A stretch of 58,612 nt of DNA from Microseira wollei NIES-4236 (GTDB lineage Bacteria; Cyanobacteriota; Cyanobacteriia; Cyanobacteriales; Aerosakkonemataceae), in contig NZ_BLAY01000046.1 of assembly GCF_020521235.1 (NCBI RefSeq), forward strand, positions 1-58,612, read 5' to 3'. Below, piece by piece: positions 1 through 8,141 of this stretch. Position 1 is the first letter of the stretch. Each line of letters starts with the position of its first letter. Under the pieces are notes generated by a model, which saw nothing but the letters and a program-made list of their open reading frames with translations, ran no database searches and was not told the DNA's origin. A program made the position numbers and the translations under genes.

Positions 1-297
1 GCGAGACGCCTATCCCACAAGAGTTATGGGAGAGGTCTATTATACTTGTCCAATAACTCTTGTGGGGTGGGCATCTGAGACGCCTATCCCACAAGAGTTA
101 TGGGAGAGGTCTATTATACTTGTCCAAAAACTCTTGTGGGGTGGGCAGGCGAGACGCCTATCCCACAAGAGTTATGGGAGAGGTCTATTATACTTGTCCA
201 ATAACTCTTGTGGGGTGGGCATCTGAGACGCCTATCCCACAAGAGTTATGGGAGAGGTCTATTATACTTGTCCAATAACTCTTGTGGGGTGGGCATC
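1..297. repeat. Tandem array of a 74-bp palindromic unit
   Basis: About four copies with an exact 74-bp period: the word GAGACGCC recurs at 3, 77, 151 and 225. Each unit contains an inverted repeat, CCCACAAGAGTTAT and its complement ATAACTCTTGTGGG, separated by a short AT-rich spacer, so every unit can fold into a hairpin. Copies differ only at a few positions, for example AGGC instead of ATCT at one junction, so expansion looks recent. A single related hairpin lies near 30880-30945. The array starts at the window edge, so its full length is unknown. Open frames across it are periodic artefacts. Confidence 0.9.
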
Positions 298-330
298 CTG
301 CCTGCGCTTGAGGTTGTTTTCTAGAGAAGT

Positions 331-2091
331 CTATTTGACAGGGGTTCCCAAGCGACGCCAGGGTGCGAAACCATTTTCCACACCAACTAAAGCGGGTGCA
401 AGTTCGGGGTGGTGACGGCGAAGGACCGTTAGGAAAGAATTATTGTCAATCCAATCTAAACCTAATTGGGTATAAATTTCTGCCCTGTAGTCCTTGGTAA
501 AGAAGCGATCGCTTTTCAGTCGTCGGGAAGCCATCAGAATAAATACGCGAAAAGCAGTATCGCTAAAACCAAAGCCTTCTGGCAAATCTTCTGCAAACAA
601 ACCCACCATCAAATCTACACTGTCGATGTCGTTGTTATAGACTTCGCGCAGTTCTTTCGCCCACTGTGGATTGCTGGTAATTTCTGCAAAAGATTTTACC
701 CGCCCTCGACCCATGATTTCTCGGAAACGATTGTAACGAGGAACGCCCCGTTCGCGATCGCGAATGATATCAACCGCAGCCAAATCAAAAATTTCTCCAT
801 CATCTTTGACTAATTGGCGCAGGAAATGCGGATAATTATGCAACGTCACGGCACCAGGATGAGCAATCCCAAACGAGTAGAATAAATCGGACATTTTCAC
901 TTCTTCCATGAAGCCACGAGTTTGCTTACCAAACACTTCGCGAAACTCTTTCTTCACCACGAATCGACCATCTTGGTGCGAATAAAATTCCAACTCGTCT
1001 GGAATCAGAGGATGCATCCGATACACAGAGACAAATTCCTCAGTCAGGTAGTAGGGCGCAGTATGATGATCTGTTGATGAGCCGATGATGCCACTGAGCA
1101 TTTCGCTGTCACCGATGCGTCCCAGCATCTTTTTGAAATCCTGACCCAGCAGTCCCCACCAGTTGGTATTCATGGCAATCTTGGTGGCAGGATGGGGCAG
1201 GATGGCGGGCGTCCATTCTACGGTATGGATTTTAGCTAGCAAAGCAGCGTTAATCAATCGAGCATGGTCGAACAGATCGTCATCGCTCCATTCAGGGTAC
1301 TCTTGCTTTAGGCGATCGCAGATAGCATTATGTTCTTTGACGAACAAAGTATGCAACATGCTTAAACCCACCCACCAAGTACCGGGAAAACCTACATCGT
1401 CAATCCCGTCTGTTGGGTGCATCGGCAAAAAGCCATCCCGATCAATAATCATTTTCCCATCTACATGGGAGCGGAGTTTGTTAATAGTCTCCTGGTTGCT
1501 ACCATAAATCTGCGAAGCATCCCACCAATGGGTCACCTCATTAATAAAAGTGGGAGGGTTACTATTATCGTGGCGAGTTGGGTCTGCTAAAGTTTTTTTG
1601 ACCTCCATCTTGCCATATTCTTGCCGCCAAGGGTCATCCTCTTCTACAGGGATTTCAACTTTATTATCTGGTTGGTTATTGCCATGAGTGAACCAGTCAT
1701 GGGTTTGGAATTGAATCCAGGAAGCAGCATTGAGATTTAAGATAGTTGCTGGATGAAATTTATCTCGCGTCAATAACACTCGACTGACATTGCGAGGATT
1801 TGGGTTTAGGAGATTTTTTGCATCAACTTTAGCATCAGAGAGCGGCACATTGCGTCCAAATCGAGTACCCGCCATCCCCATTTCCGGATGGTCGAGGTCA
1901 TTGTAACTTCCATCAGCAGTACGAACCACCAAATGGCGATCGCTAGGACTTGGAACAGGTTTAGGTAATTCATCTTTATTGGGTATTTGTGATGTATCGT
2001 GAAGGTTATTTTCCCGCAAAGCATTGCGGAACTGAAGCAGTTTAAACAGGGCAATAGGGGTAGGTAGCTTATGCCAAGGAATTCCAAACAT
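331..2091 (-). CDS. Animal-type heme peroxidase, fatty-acid alpha-dioxygenase-like
   Basis: A 586-residue protein of the cyclooxygenase/alpha-dioxygenase branch of animal heme peroxidases. FQTHDWFTH places the distal heme histidine at His131. VYRMHPLIPDE near 356-366 gives the proximal His360 and, three residues before it, Tyr357, the position of the radical tyrosine in plant alpha-dioxygenases. NEVTHWWDASQIYGS near 184-198 is another conserved block. The likely role is oxygenation of fatty acids to hydroperoxides or oxylipins; the substrate cannot be read. No signal peptide is evident. It lies downstream of, and on the same strand as, the broken heme-thiolate-like gene at 2329-3235, which suggests a former oxygenase/processing pair. 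A catalase-like function is not supported. Confidence 0.85.
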   Translation of the reverse strand: MFGIPWHKLPTPIALFKLLQFRNALRENNLHDTSQIPNKDELPKPVPSPSDRHLVVRTADGSYNDLDHPEMGMAGTRFGRNVPLSDAKVDAKNLLNPNPRNVSRVLLTRDKFHPATILNLNAASWIQFQTHDWFTHGNNQPDNKVEIPVEEDDPWRQEYGKMEVKKTLADPTRHDNSNPPTFINEVTHWWDASQIYGSNQETINKLRSHVDGKMIIDRDGFLPMHPTDGIDDVGFPGTWWVGLSMLHTLFVKEHNAICDRLKQEYPEWSDDDLFDHARLINAALLAKIHTVEWTPAILPHPATKIAMNTNWWGLLGQDFKKMLGRIGDSEMLSGIIGSSTDHHTAPYYLTEEFVSVYRMHPLIPDELEFYSHQDGRFVVKKEFREVFGKQTRGFMEEVKMSDLFYSFGIAHPGAVTLHNYPHFLRQLVKDDGEIFDLAAVDIIRDRERGVPRYNRFREIMGRGRVKSFAEITSNPQWAKELREVYNNDIDSVDLMVGLFAEDLPEGFGFSDTAFRVFILMASRRLKSDRFFTKDYRAEIYTQLGLDWIDNNSFLTVLRRHHPELAPALVGVENGFAPWRRLGTPVK

Positions 2092-2236
2092 AGCAATATT
2101 CCTGAATTACAAAAGAGCGATTGATCTTCAACTAGCTCCCACTAACTCAAAAGGTATAGCGGGAGAAGGTGAGGTGACAGTACCCTTGAGGGTACTTCTA
2201 ATTTCTAACTCTGTAATTGAGATTGTGATGCCTTTA

Positions 2237-2349
2237 CAGCCTATTGCTTGCTGAGTGAGAAAAAGTCTTAAGACTTCGTTTGTGTAGCGGCACCCTTAAG
2301 GGTGCCGCTACACAAACGAAGGTGTACCTCATACGGCGGCAATCCGCTG
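2237..2349. mobile_element. Family A miniature element (copy A1)
   Basis: A 113-bp element flanked by TA on both sides. Terminal inverted repeats resemble (T/C)AGCGGATTGC, and a perfect inner hairpin is built from CGTTTGTGTAGCGGCACC and its complement. Its right end runs into the 3' end of the gene on the minus strand: the last codons (RIAAV) and the TGA stop at 2331-2329 are element sequence. Four more copies lie at 4115-4230, 16326-16438, 44716-44826 and 55323-55398. Confidence 0.8.
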
Positions 2350-3235
2350 TAACTCTTTCTGCAAATCCTTCATAAAGGCGAGAAAGAAATCTTTGAAAAC
2401 ACAAGCTCGTTCTGAACTTCCCGCCCCAAAAGTAAAGAATATGTCGTGAGTTTTGGCAGCAGCTTTGCCGATTTGCATTAGCACTACTGTCTTGCCTGGA
2501 GTTGTGGGAGATGAGAGCATACCATCAAAAGTTGATGATTTGATCGCGATCCGAGGTGCTTGGGGCGTTAGGGGATGTTCTGTAAAGATTTCTTCCACAG
2601 GTTTATCGAGGTTATCTTTTAACTTTCTTAACCCCCCTGCCGTCGTTTGAACCACCTAGCCAAAGATGTCCAACATCGAGAATATGGACATCTTTGGCTA
2701 GGTGGTGTTCGCAGTAACTCATGATTTCCTGCTGCGCTTTGATGCCGCGTATATATTTCCAAGGCAAGATAGCCTCGGTAATTTTCTGGACTGTATTATT
2801 GGCTGTTTTGGTAATATGCAGGGGAATCTCTTCCCCGAAGAATCTCCGGTTAACTACTTGCACCATTGCATGGGCAAGCACCTCGTCCGCCGCATTATTT
2901 TTCAACAATTCGGCGATGGTTTTAACATCTTCTTGGCTATAACTTGTGGCAACTTTTTCCTCAAGATAAGCGCGTCTTGGCTGATAAGTAGGATTGGCAG
3001 TGGATTCAAACGGGCAAAACCACAAGTCGCGCTTATCGTCATGGAACTTCGTAGACCGAAAATAAAACTTCACCCATCCTGGTAAAGAGGCTGTATCGTA
3101 TGCATGTAAGCGGTCTACATCCCCGGAAGTCTCGATTTTTTTAATCTGTTCCGGGTCGGAAACGATGATGATGTCTAACAAAAATGGGATTTTTATCCGC
3201 AGAGGATTGAAGAAAGATTTGATGGTCTTTAACAT
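2329..3235 (-). pseudogene. Frameshifted P450-like (heme-thiolate-like) protein
   Basis: Two overlapping minus-strand frames read as one protein of about 300 residues. The N-terminal part (3235 to 2612, from MLKTIKSFFNPLRIKIPF) ends in a short nonsense tail; the C-terminal part (to 2329) continues as TAGGLRKLKDNLDKPVEEIF. The frames join at a run of six C (2632-2637 on the plus strand), where loss of one base restores one frame. Near the C terminus FTFGAGSSERACVF resembles a cysteine heme-ligand loop, and the N-terminal DPEQIKKIE pattern is P450-like. The length is short for a P450, so the family call is tentative. The final codons come from a family A element. It precedes the heme peroxidase on the same strand, consistent with an oxylipin pair. 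A sequencing error in the homopolymer is possible. Confidence 0.6.
2652..2705. repeat. Perfect 20-bp inverted repeat inside a coding region
   Basis: Arms CCACCTAGCCAAAGATGTCC (2652-2671) and its exact complement (2686-2705) enclose a 14-bp loop. The palindrome lies within the broken P450-like gene, 15-20 bp from its frameshift run. On the minus strand one arm encodes HHLAKDVH and the other WLGG-type sequence, so one arm may have been rewritten from the other. Confidence 0.85.
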
Positions 3236-3464
3236 TGTTTATTCTTCCTTGATCTGGTAAAACTAGATGCATTTCTCCTCCACCATCTTCTCTACCATCT
3301 CCATGCTTAAGTTCCGCGAGCAATATTTCAGCCCTGTATGAAAGATATTTTGGGTTAGGTAGATAATGTTGATACACAAGACATCGACCTATGTCCGGAA
3401 AGTTTTTTCAATTATAACGGGCTGGCGATCGCGAATTGCTCTCAAGCTGACTCAAGCGTGGCTA

Positions 3465-3640
3465 TCACCTTCAACTTGAACAAGATTTAGCAGCCTCTTC
3501 AATACCGAATCGGGATTTAAACCGATCGAATCTATTCCCAACTCTACCAAGAAACCTGGGAATTCCCCATAGTTGTTTTCGGCTTGATTGCAGATGGGGA
3601 TGCAAAGAATTGTTAAGTTTAGTTGAGGCGATCGCACTCT
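3465..3640 (-). pseudogene. Decayed copy of the ppsA 3' end
   Basis: Minus-strand sequence encodes LVELGIDSIGLNPDSVLK followed by RLLNLVQVEG, nearly the same as the C terminus of the intact PEP synthase ending at 4236 (LVELGIDSISLNPDSVLK, then TLLDVAQVEG). Upstream, IPICNQAENNYGEF matches ICGQAPSDYPEF. After a frameshift, AIASTKLNN matches AIASAKRNN. The fragment therefore covers roughly the last 50 residues of ppsA, about 0.8 kb beyond the real gene and in the same orientation. It has no start codon of its own and is non-functional as a synthase. Confidence 0.8.
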
Positions 3641-3733
3641 CCCGCTTGCAGTAGGTAAAAAGCCCCTCTCCTTTCAAAGGAGAAGGGTTGGGGATGAGAT
3701 TTCTAAGCGATCGCAAATTTAACTGTGCTGTTT

Positions 3734-3922
3734 TTAACTACCAACAGACCTTTGACGCAGACTGACAACAAATCCTGAGACACCGATCAGGATGGAAATT
3801 ACGCCAATTACTCTACTGATTACCGGGCCACAGACAATGCAGTCTATACCGCCAGGGGTAATCATTAATCCGCCTATAATTATCAGCCAAGCCCAAGCTA
3901 GTGCGCCGATCGGATTAATCAT
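3734..3922 (-). CDS. Small two-helix membrane protein
   Basis: A 62-residue protein with two hydrophobic segments, roughly residues 5-24 (ALAWAWLIIIGGLMI) and 32-52 (GPVISRVIGVISILIGVSG), separated by a short loop with two cysteines (IDCIVCGP). The C terminus is short and basic (LRQRS). No family is recognised. The start ATG at 3922 is preceded on the minus strand by GGAGAAAGACAATG, a good ribosome-binding site, which makes a real gene likely. It stands alone between the ppsA relic and ppsA, so context gives no function. Confidence 0.6.
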   Translation of the reverse strand: MINPIGALAWAWLIIIGGLMITPGGIDCIVCGPVISRVIGVISILIGVSGFVVSLRQRSVGS

Positions 3923-4114
3923 TGTCTTTCTCCATTAATAGACGATAATATTTAGCAATTACTCTCGATCTCATTCTGAACAACACAACGCAAATCGCCC
4001 AGTCGCACGTTCGAGTGAAACTCATTTGAGTGACACGAAGATTTATGGTAATTGGTAATTGGTAATTGCTCTGATTGCTTAGGGTGCGTTAACAATTTCT
4101 GTAACGCACCATTA

Positions 4115-4230
4115 TAGCGGATTGCGTGCTGAGTGAGGTACACCTTCGTTTGTCAAGCGCGCACCCGCGCATGGTGCGCGCTTGACAAACGAAGCGAAAG
4201 CGCTGTACCTCACGCGGCTGCAAGCCGCTG
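4115..4230. mobile_element. Family A miniature element (copy A2)
   Basis: A 116-bp element between TA dinucleotides at 4113-4114 and 4231-4232. The left end TAGCGGATTGC and right end GCAAGCCGCTG are inverted repeats. Inside, CTTCGTTTGTCAAGCGCGCA and its complement form a long hairpin. It stops only a few bases beyond the ppsA stop codon (4236-4238), so the hairpin could also act in 3'-end formation of that transcript. Confidence 0.8.
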
Positions 4231-4235
4231 TAATC

Positions 4236-6713
4236 TTAGCTGATGCCTTCTACTTGGGCGACATCTAGCAGCGTTTTCAACACCGAATCCGGATTTAAGC
4301 TGATGGAATCTATTCCCAATTCAACCAAGAAGCGGGCGAATTCGGGATAGTCACTGGGTGCTTGACCGCAGATGCCGATTTTGCGATTGTTGCGTTTGGC
4401 AGATGCGATCGCCATCTTCACCATCCGCTTCACCGCTGCGTTACGTTCGTCAAAAATATGCGCCACTAAAGCCGAATCCCGATCCAATCCTAACGTTAAT
4501 TGAGTCAGATCGTTAGAACCAATCGAAAAACCATCAAACACCTCGCTAAATTCATCCGCCAAAATTACATTACTCGGCAACTCGCACATTACATAAACTT
4601 GTAAGCCCTCGTTCCCAGGCTGAGCCTGCGTTATCTCGTTCCCAGGCTCAGCCTGGGAACGAGATAACCCATGTTTCGCCATTTCAGCTAACACTTTTTT
4701 CCCTTCTTCTGGCGTGCGGCAAAAAGGAATCATCGGGATAACATTAGTCAAACCCATTTCATCCCGGACTCGCTTCAAAGCTTGGCATTCCAAAGCAAAC
4801 GCATCCCGATATCGCCAATCGTAATAGCGAGAAGCACCCCGCCAACTCAGCATCGGATTTTCTTCTTCCGGTTCAAACTGTTTACCGCCCAAAAGATTGG
4901 CGTATTCATTGCTCTTAAAATCGCTCATCCGCACTACTACAGGATTGGGATAAAACGCCGCAGCAATTTTACCCATACCTTGTGCTAGCTTATCTACAAA
5001 AAACTCGGATTTGTTTTTGTAGCGGGCAGTCATTTCGGCGATTTGAGCTTTGACGTCTGCATCTTTTAATTCGTCAAATTTAATCAATGCCAGCGGATGC
5101 ACTTTGATATGGTTAGCGATGATAAATTCTAACCGTGCTAATCCAACCCCATCATTAGGAATTGCTGCCAAACTAAATGCTTCCTCTGGGTTACCCACAT
5201 TCATCATAATTTTGGTGCGGGTGCGGGGCAGATTTTCTAAGGTCACTTCTTTGACTTCAAAAGGCAATAACCCTGCATAAACTCGTCCTTCTTCCCCTTC
5301 CGCACAGGAAACAGTTACTATTTGACTTGTTTTCAAAACATCCGTTGCATTGCCGCATCCTACTATTGCGGGAATTCCCAACTCGCGGGCAATAATTGCC
5401 GCGTGACAGGTACGTCCGCCAGCGTTAGTGACAATTGCACTCGCCTTTTTCATAATTGGTTCCCAGTCTGGGTCGGTTTTATTGGTAACCAATACTTCCC
5501 CATTTCTGAACTGGTCAATTTTATGCGGATCTAAAATAACGTGGACTTTCCCTTGACCAATTGCTTCCCCAACGCTGCGACCTTTTGCTAAAACTATGCC
5601 TTTTTCTTCCAGGTGATAGCTGCGTAAAATATTGTTCCGTTTTTGGGATTGTACTGTTTCCGGACGCGCTTGGACGATAAATAATTCCCCCGTTTCTCCA
5701 TCTTTCGCCCATTCGATATCCATCGGGGTGTAAGTTCCCCGCACTTCGCTGTAGTGGTCTTCAATAATGCAAGCCCAACGTGCTAGTTGTAGAATTTCCT
5801 CATCGGTGAGGGCATATTGTTGCTGTTCGCTTAAGGTGACTCGTTCTTGTTTGGTAATTTTGCAGCCACCATCGTCGCAAATGAGTTTGAATTCTTTCGT
5901 ACCCAGCCGTTTTTCTACAATTGGGCGAAATCCTTGTTTTAAAGTGGGCTTAAATACCAGATATTCATCTGGATTAACTGCCCCTTGCACTATATTTTCT
6001 CCTAAACCGTAGGCAGCGGTAATTAATGCGGCATTTTTAAAGCCAGTTTCGGTATCGATAGAAAACATTACCCCGGAAGCAGCTAAGTCAGAACGTACCA
6101 TTTTTTGCACGCCGACGGAAAGCGCAACTGCAAAGTGATCGAAACCTTTCGTATGACGATAAGAAATTGCCCGATCTGTAAATAATGAAGCAAAGCATTT
6201 ATGGCAAGATTCTAATACGCTTTGGACGCTTTGCACATTGAGGTAGGTTTCCTGTTGTCCGGCGAAGCTGGCGTCGGGTAAGTCTTCGGCGGTGGCGGAA
6301 GAACGGACGGCGACGTTTACATCGGTGCCGTATTGACTGCACAATTGTTCGTAGGCTTTGGCGATCGCATTCCGCAATTCCCCCGGAAACGGTGTGTGCA
6401 ATAACAACGCTCTCGCCTGTTTCCCCCTCTCCCGCAAGTTGTTCACATCTTCCACATCCAAGTCTGCAAATAACCGCCGCAGCTTGTTTTCTATTCCAGC
6501 CGTCTCGATAAAATAACGATACGCATAGGCTGTAGTTGCAAACCCCATTGGGACGCTAACTCCTTTCCCAGTCAGCTGTTGAATCATTTCTCCCAACGAA
6601 GCATTCTTACCCCCCACCAAGGGAATATCGTCGATCCCGACTTCATCGAACCATAAAACGAGCGATCGCTCTCTAGATGACCCAGGAGATTTCTCTTGCG
6701 CTGCCATCACCAT
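4236..6713 (-). CDS. ppsA: Phosphoenolpyruvate synthase (pyruvate, water dikinase)
   Basis: An 825-residue protein converting pyruvate, ATP and water to PEP, AMP and phosphate for gluconeogenesis in the cytoplasm. Residues 20-360 are the ATP-binding domain (LVGGKNASLGEM at 32-43, RSSATAEDLPDASFAGQQ at 137-154). Residues about 375-470 form the mobile phosphohistidine domain with GGRTCHAA and catalytic His437. The rest is the PEP/pyruvate barrel, with IGSNDLTQLTLGLDRD and ICGQAPSDYPEF near the end. It is about 30 residues longer than the E. coli enzyme. Much of the excess is a repeat-encoded stretch near residues 683-703 that replaces the usual short link between AEMAKHGL and GLQVYVMCELPSNVI. 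MVMAAQEK could start at the first or third residue. A decayed copy of its 3' end lies downstream. Confidence 0.97.
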   Translation of the reverse strand: MVMAAQEKSPGSSRERSLVLWFDEVGIDDIPLVGGKNASLGEMIQQLTGKGVSVPMGFATTAYAYRYFIETAGIENKLRRLFADLDVEDVNNLRERGKQARALLLHTPFPGELRNAIAKAYEQLCSQYGTDVNVAVRSSATAEDLPDASFAGQQETYLNVQSVQSVLESCHKCFASLFTDRAISYRHTKGFDHFAVALSVGVQKMVRSDLAASGVMFSIDTETGFKNAALITAAYGLGENIVQGAVNPDEYLVFKPTLKQGFRPIVEKRLGTKEFKLICDDGGCKITKQERVTLSEQQQYALTDEEILQLARWACIIEDHYSEVRGTYTPMDIEWAKDGETGELFIVQARPETVQSQKRNNILRSYHLEEKGIVLAKGRSVGEAIGQGKVHVILDPHKIDQFRNGEVLVTNKTDPDWEPIMKKASAIVTNAGGRTCHAAIIARELGIPAIVGCGNATDVLKTSQIVTVSCAEGEEGRVYAGLLPFEVKEVTLENLPRTRTKIMMNVGNPEEAFSLAAIPNDGVGLARLEFIIANHIKVHPLALIKFDELKDADVKAQIAEMTARYKNKSEFFVDKLAQGMGKIAAAFYPNPVVVRMSDFKSNEYANLLGGKQFEPEEENPMLSWRGASRYYDWRYRDAFALECQALKRVRDEMGLTNVIPMIPFCRTPEEGKKVLAEMAKHGLSRSQAEPGNEITQAQPGNEGLQVYVMCELPSNVILADEFSEVFDGFSIGSNDLTQLTLGLDRDSALVAHIFDERNAAVKRMVKMAIASAKRNNRKIGICGQAPSDYPEFARFLVELGIDSISLNPDSVLKTLLDVAQVEGIS
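4608..4668. repeat. Palindromic repeat inserted in frame inside ppsA
   Basis: A direct pair of CTCGTTCCCAGGCTGAGCCT-type units. The second is a perfect hairpin (TTATCTCGTTCCCAGGCT with its complement, 4631-4667). It is read in frame as SRSQAEPGNEITQAQPGNEG in PEP synthase. Related GTTCC/GGAAC hairpins occur at 16660-16686 and 23636-23662. Confidence 0.85.
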
Positions 6714-6991
6714 ATATTTACCTACTACCCTTCCTATAGCCTCAGTCTAGCGACGCCAACAGGGGAATGGGTAATTTTGTTCATATTGTAATCAAATTTA
6801 CAATTTCTTTGGGATCGCCTTTGAGTTGCAGTTTTTTGGTATAATAGAATACAAACTACTGTTTATAGTGGGATACGCCTTTGTCACGCAGTTGCGCGAT
6901 TCTCCTGACGGAGACGCTACGCGAACGCTCTGGTGTTAGGTGTAATTTTGCTAAGATTAGCAACACGCGCTCCCGATCGGGGGATTGAAAT
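6714..6991. promoter_or_regulatory. Divergent spacer between ppsA and the Uma2 gene
   Basis: 278 bp that must hold promoters for ppsA (leftward) and the Uma2 gene (rightward). A TATAAT lies in GGTATAATAGAATAC near 6838-6852, pointing right, without a convincing -35 at normal spacing. At about 6898-6927 sits a dispersed cyanobacterial repeat of the form CTCCTGACGGAGACGCTACG, also seen in altered form near 8071-8100 and inside the TPR gene near 29700-29735. Confidence 0.35.
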
Positions 6992-7639
6992 ATGACATTA
7001 CCCACAATTACTGAAGATACAATTTCCCTGGCGGCGGGGGACGAACTGATTCTGCGATTCAGGACTTGGGAAGATTATGAGGCATTGCTAGCGCGTCGAG
7101 AAGATAAAGCTGGATTGAGAATTCGCTACGACGGTAAAACCCAAGAAATTAGAATTATTTCACCATTACCCAGACATGGTAAAGATGCAGATTCGCTAGC
7201 AGATTTTGTCAAAGCTTTGCTGCGACATCAAGGGAAAGATTGGGATGCATTTACCCCAATTACGCTGAAACGGATTAACCAACAGGGAATCGAACCAGAT
7301 TACTGTTTTTATATTGACAATCGCGGCAGTATTTTAGGGAAAGAACGCATCGATTTAGAAACAGATCCTCCCCCAGATTTAGTTATTGAAATTGACCTGA
7401 CTTGCGCCACTAAACCAGAAGATTATCAAGCAATTTCGCCTTTGGAACTCTGGATTTACCGTCAAAGTCAATTATCGATCTATCAGTTCGATTCACAGCA
7501 GTATCGAGAGTCTCAAAGGAGTCGGTGGTTTCCCAGTTACGATCTCAAAACTTTAATTCCTCAATATTGCGATCGCGGCTGGGAAATTGGCTCTAGTGTG
7601 GCGTTGCGCGAGTTTGAAGAAGTAGTGCGATCGCTATGA
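6992..7639 (+). CDS. Uma2 family (DUF820) PD-(D/E)XK-like nuclease
   Basis: A 215-residue protein of the large cyanobacterial Uma2/DUF820 family, predicted restriction-endonuclease-fold nucleases of uncertain biological role. The family core is visible: RIRYDGKTQEIRIISP near 43-58, then EPDYCFYIDN at 101-110, then PPDLVIEIDLT at 127-137. Glu101/Asp103 and Asp129/Glu133 are the probable metal-site residues. The C-terminal PLELWIYRQSQLSIYQF is also typical. Its stop overlaps the start of the next gene by four bases (ATGA), so the two are co-translated. Such genes are often multi-copy and mobile. No DNA target can be inferred. Confidence 0.85.
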   Translation: MTLPTITEDTISLAAGDELILRFRTWEDYEALLARREDKAGLRIRYDGKTQEIRIISPLPRHGKDADSLADFVKALLRHQGKDWDAFTPITLKRINQQGIEPDYCFYIDNRGSILGKERIDLETDPPPDLVIEIDLTCATKPEDYQAISPLELWIYRQSQLSIYQFDSQQYRESQRSRWFPSYDLKTLIPQYCDRGWEIGSSVALREFEEVVRSL

Positions 7640-7998
7640 ATCTATTTGAGATGGTAGAGATTAGAACTGAAGCGGAGAATGAAAAGGCTTTGGCGATTGT
7701 TGAGGAGTTGATGCACCTTTCTAACCGAACGCCAGAGGAAAATGAGCTTTATGAGTTACTGGTCACTTTAATTGAAAAGTTTGAGCAAGAGTTCTATCAA
7801 CCAGGGAACGTTTCAAATCCCCATTCAATGTTATTGTTTTTGATGGAACAGCAGAGCGTTGAATCGAAGGATTTAGAGGAAATTTTGGGCGAAAGTGATG
7901 TTGTTAGCGAGATAGTTTCAGGGAAACGGAAGATTAGTCAGGAGGAAGCGATCGCATTGGCAGGTTTTTTTGGCGTTGATGCGAGTCTGTTTGTTTAA
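7636..7998 (+). CDS. HigA-like helix-turn-helix antitoxin/regulator
   Basis: 120 residues. The N-terminal half (EIRTEAENEKALAIVEELMHL, NRTPEENELYELLVTLIEKFE) is the helical arm of COG5499-type HigA proteins. The C-terminal half (SVESKDLEEILGESDVVSEI, then GKRKISQEEAIALAGFFGV) is an XRE-like helix-turn-helix that would bind its own promoter. Classical partners are HigB RNases, but none is encoded next to it. Instead it overlaps the upstream Uma2 gene by four bases, suggesting an unusual nuclease-regulator pair or an orphan antitoxin. It is full length for the family. Confidence 0.75.
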   Translation: MNLFEMVEIRTEAENEKALAIVEELMHLSNRTPEENELYELLVTLIEKFEQEFYQPGNVSNPHSMLLFLMEQQSVESKDLEEILGESDVVSEIVSGKRKISQEEAIALAGFFGVDASLFV

Positions 7999-8141
7999 TG
8001 GTGTGGGAAACAGGCGATCGCTTGTGGGATTGATGGATGAGAGAGCGATAATGCTACCCATCGCTGTCGCGATATGCCTCCGGCACGCTGCGCGAACGCA
8101 TCTGTAGCAAGAGTGAGGGCGATGTTTTTGTAATTAAATTA
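7999..8141. other. Spacer with HIP1 and dispersed repeats
   Basis: A short convergent spacer holding a HIP1 octamer near 8015, a GGGATTGATGGATGAGAGAG segment resembling the tandem units at 8978-9200, and a degraded TGCCTCCGGCACGCTGCGCG repeat near 8074-8096. No gene is visible. Confidence 0.5.

Noticed and set aside
26-278. Overlapping open frames across the first 300 bp
   Set aside because: They repeat with the 74-bp unit and have no independent coding signal.
1-297. Possible CRISPR array
   Set aside because: Units are continuous 74-bp tandem copies with no unique spacers; the heptamer tracts elsewhere also lack spacers.
3141-3377. Minus-strand frame upstream of the P450-like gene
   Set aside because: It overlaps the better supported frame and shows no recognisable protein pattern.
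3952-4143. Minus-strand 63-codon frame
   Set aside because: Much of it is heptamer repeat and family A sequence; no ribosome-binding site.
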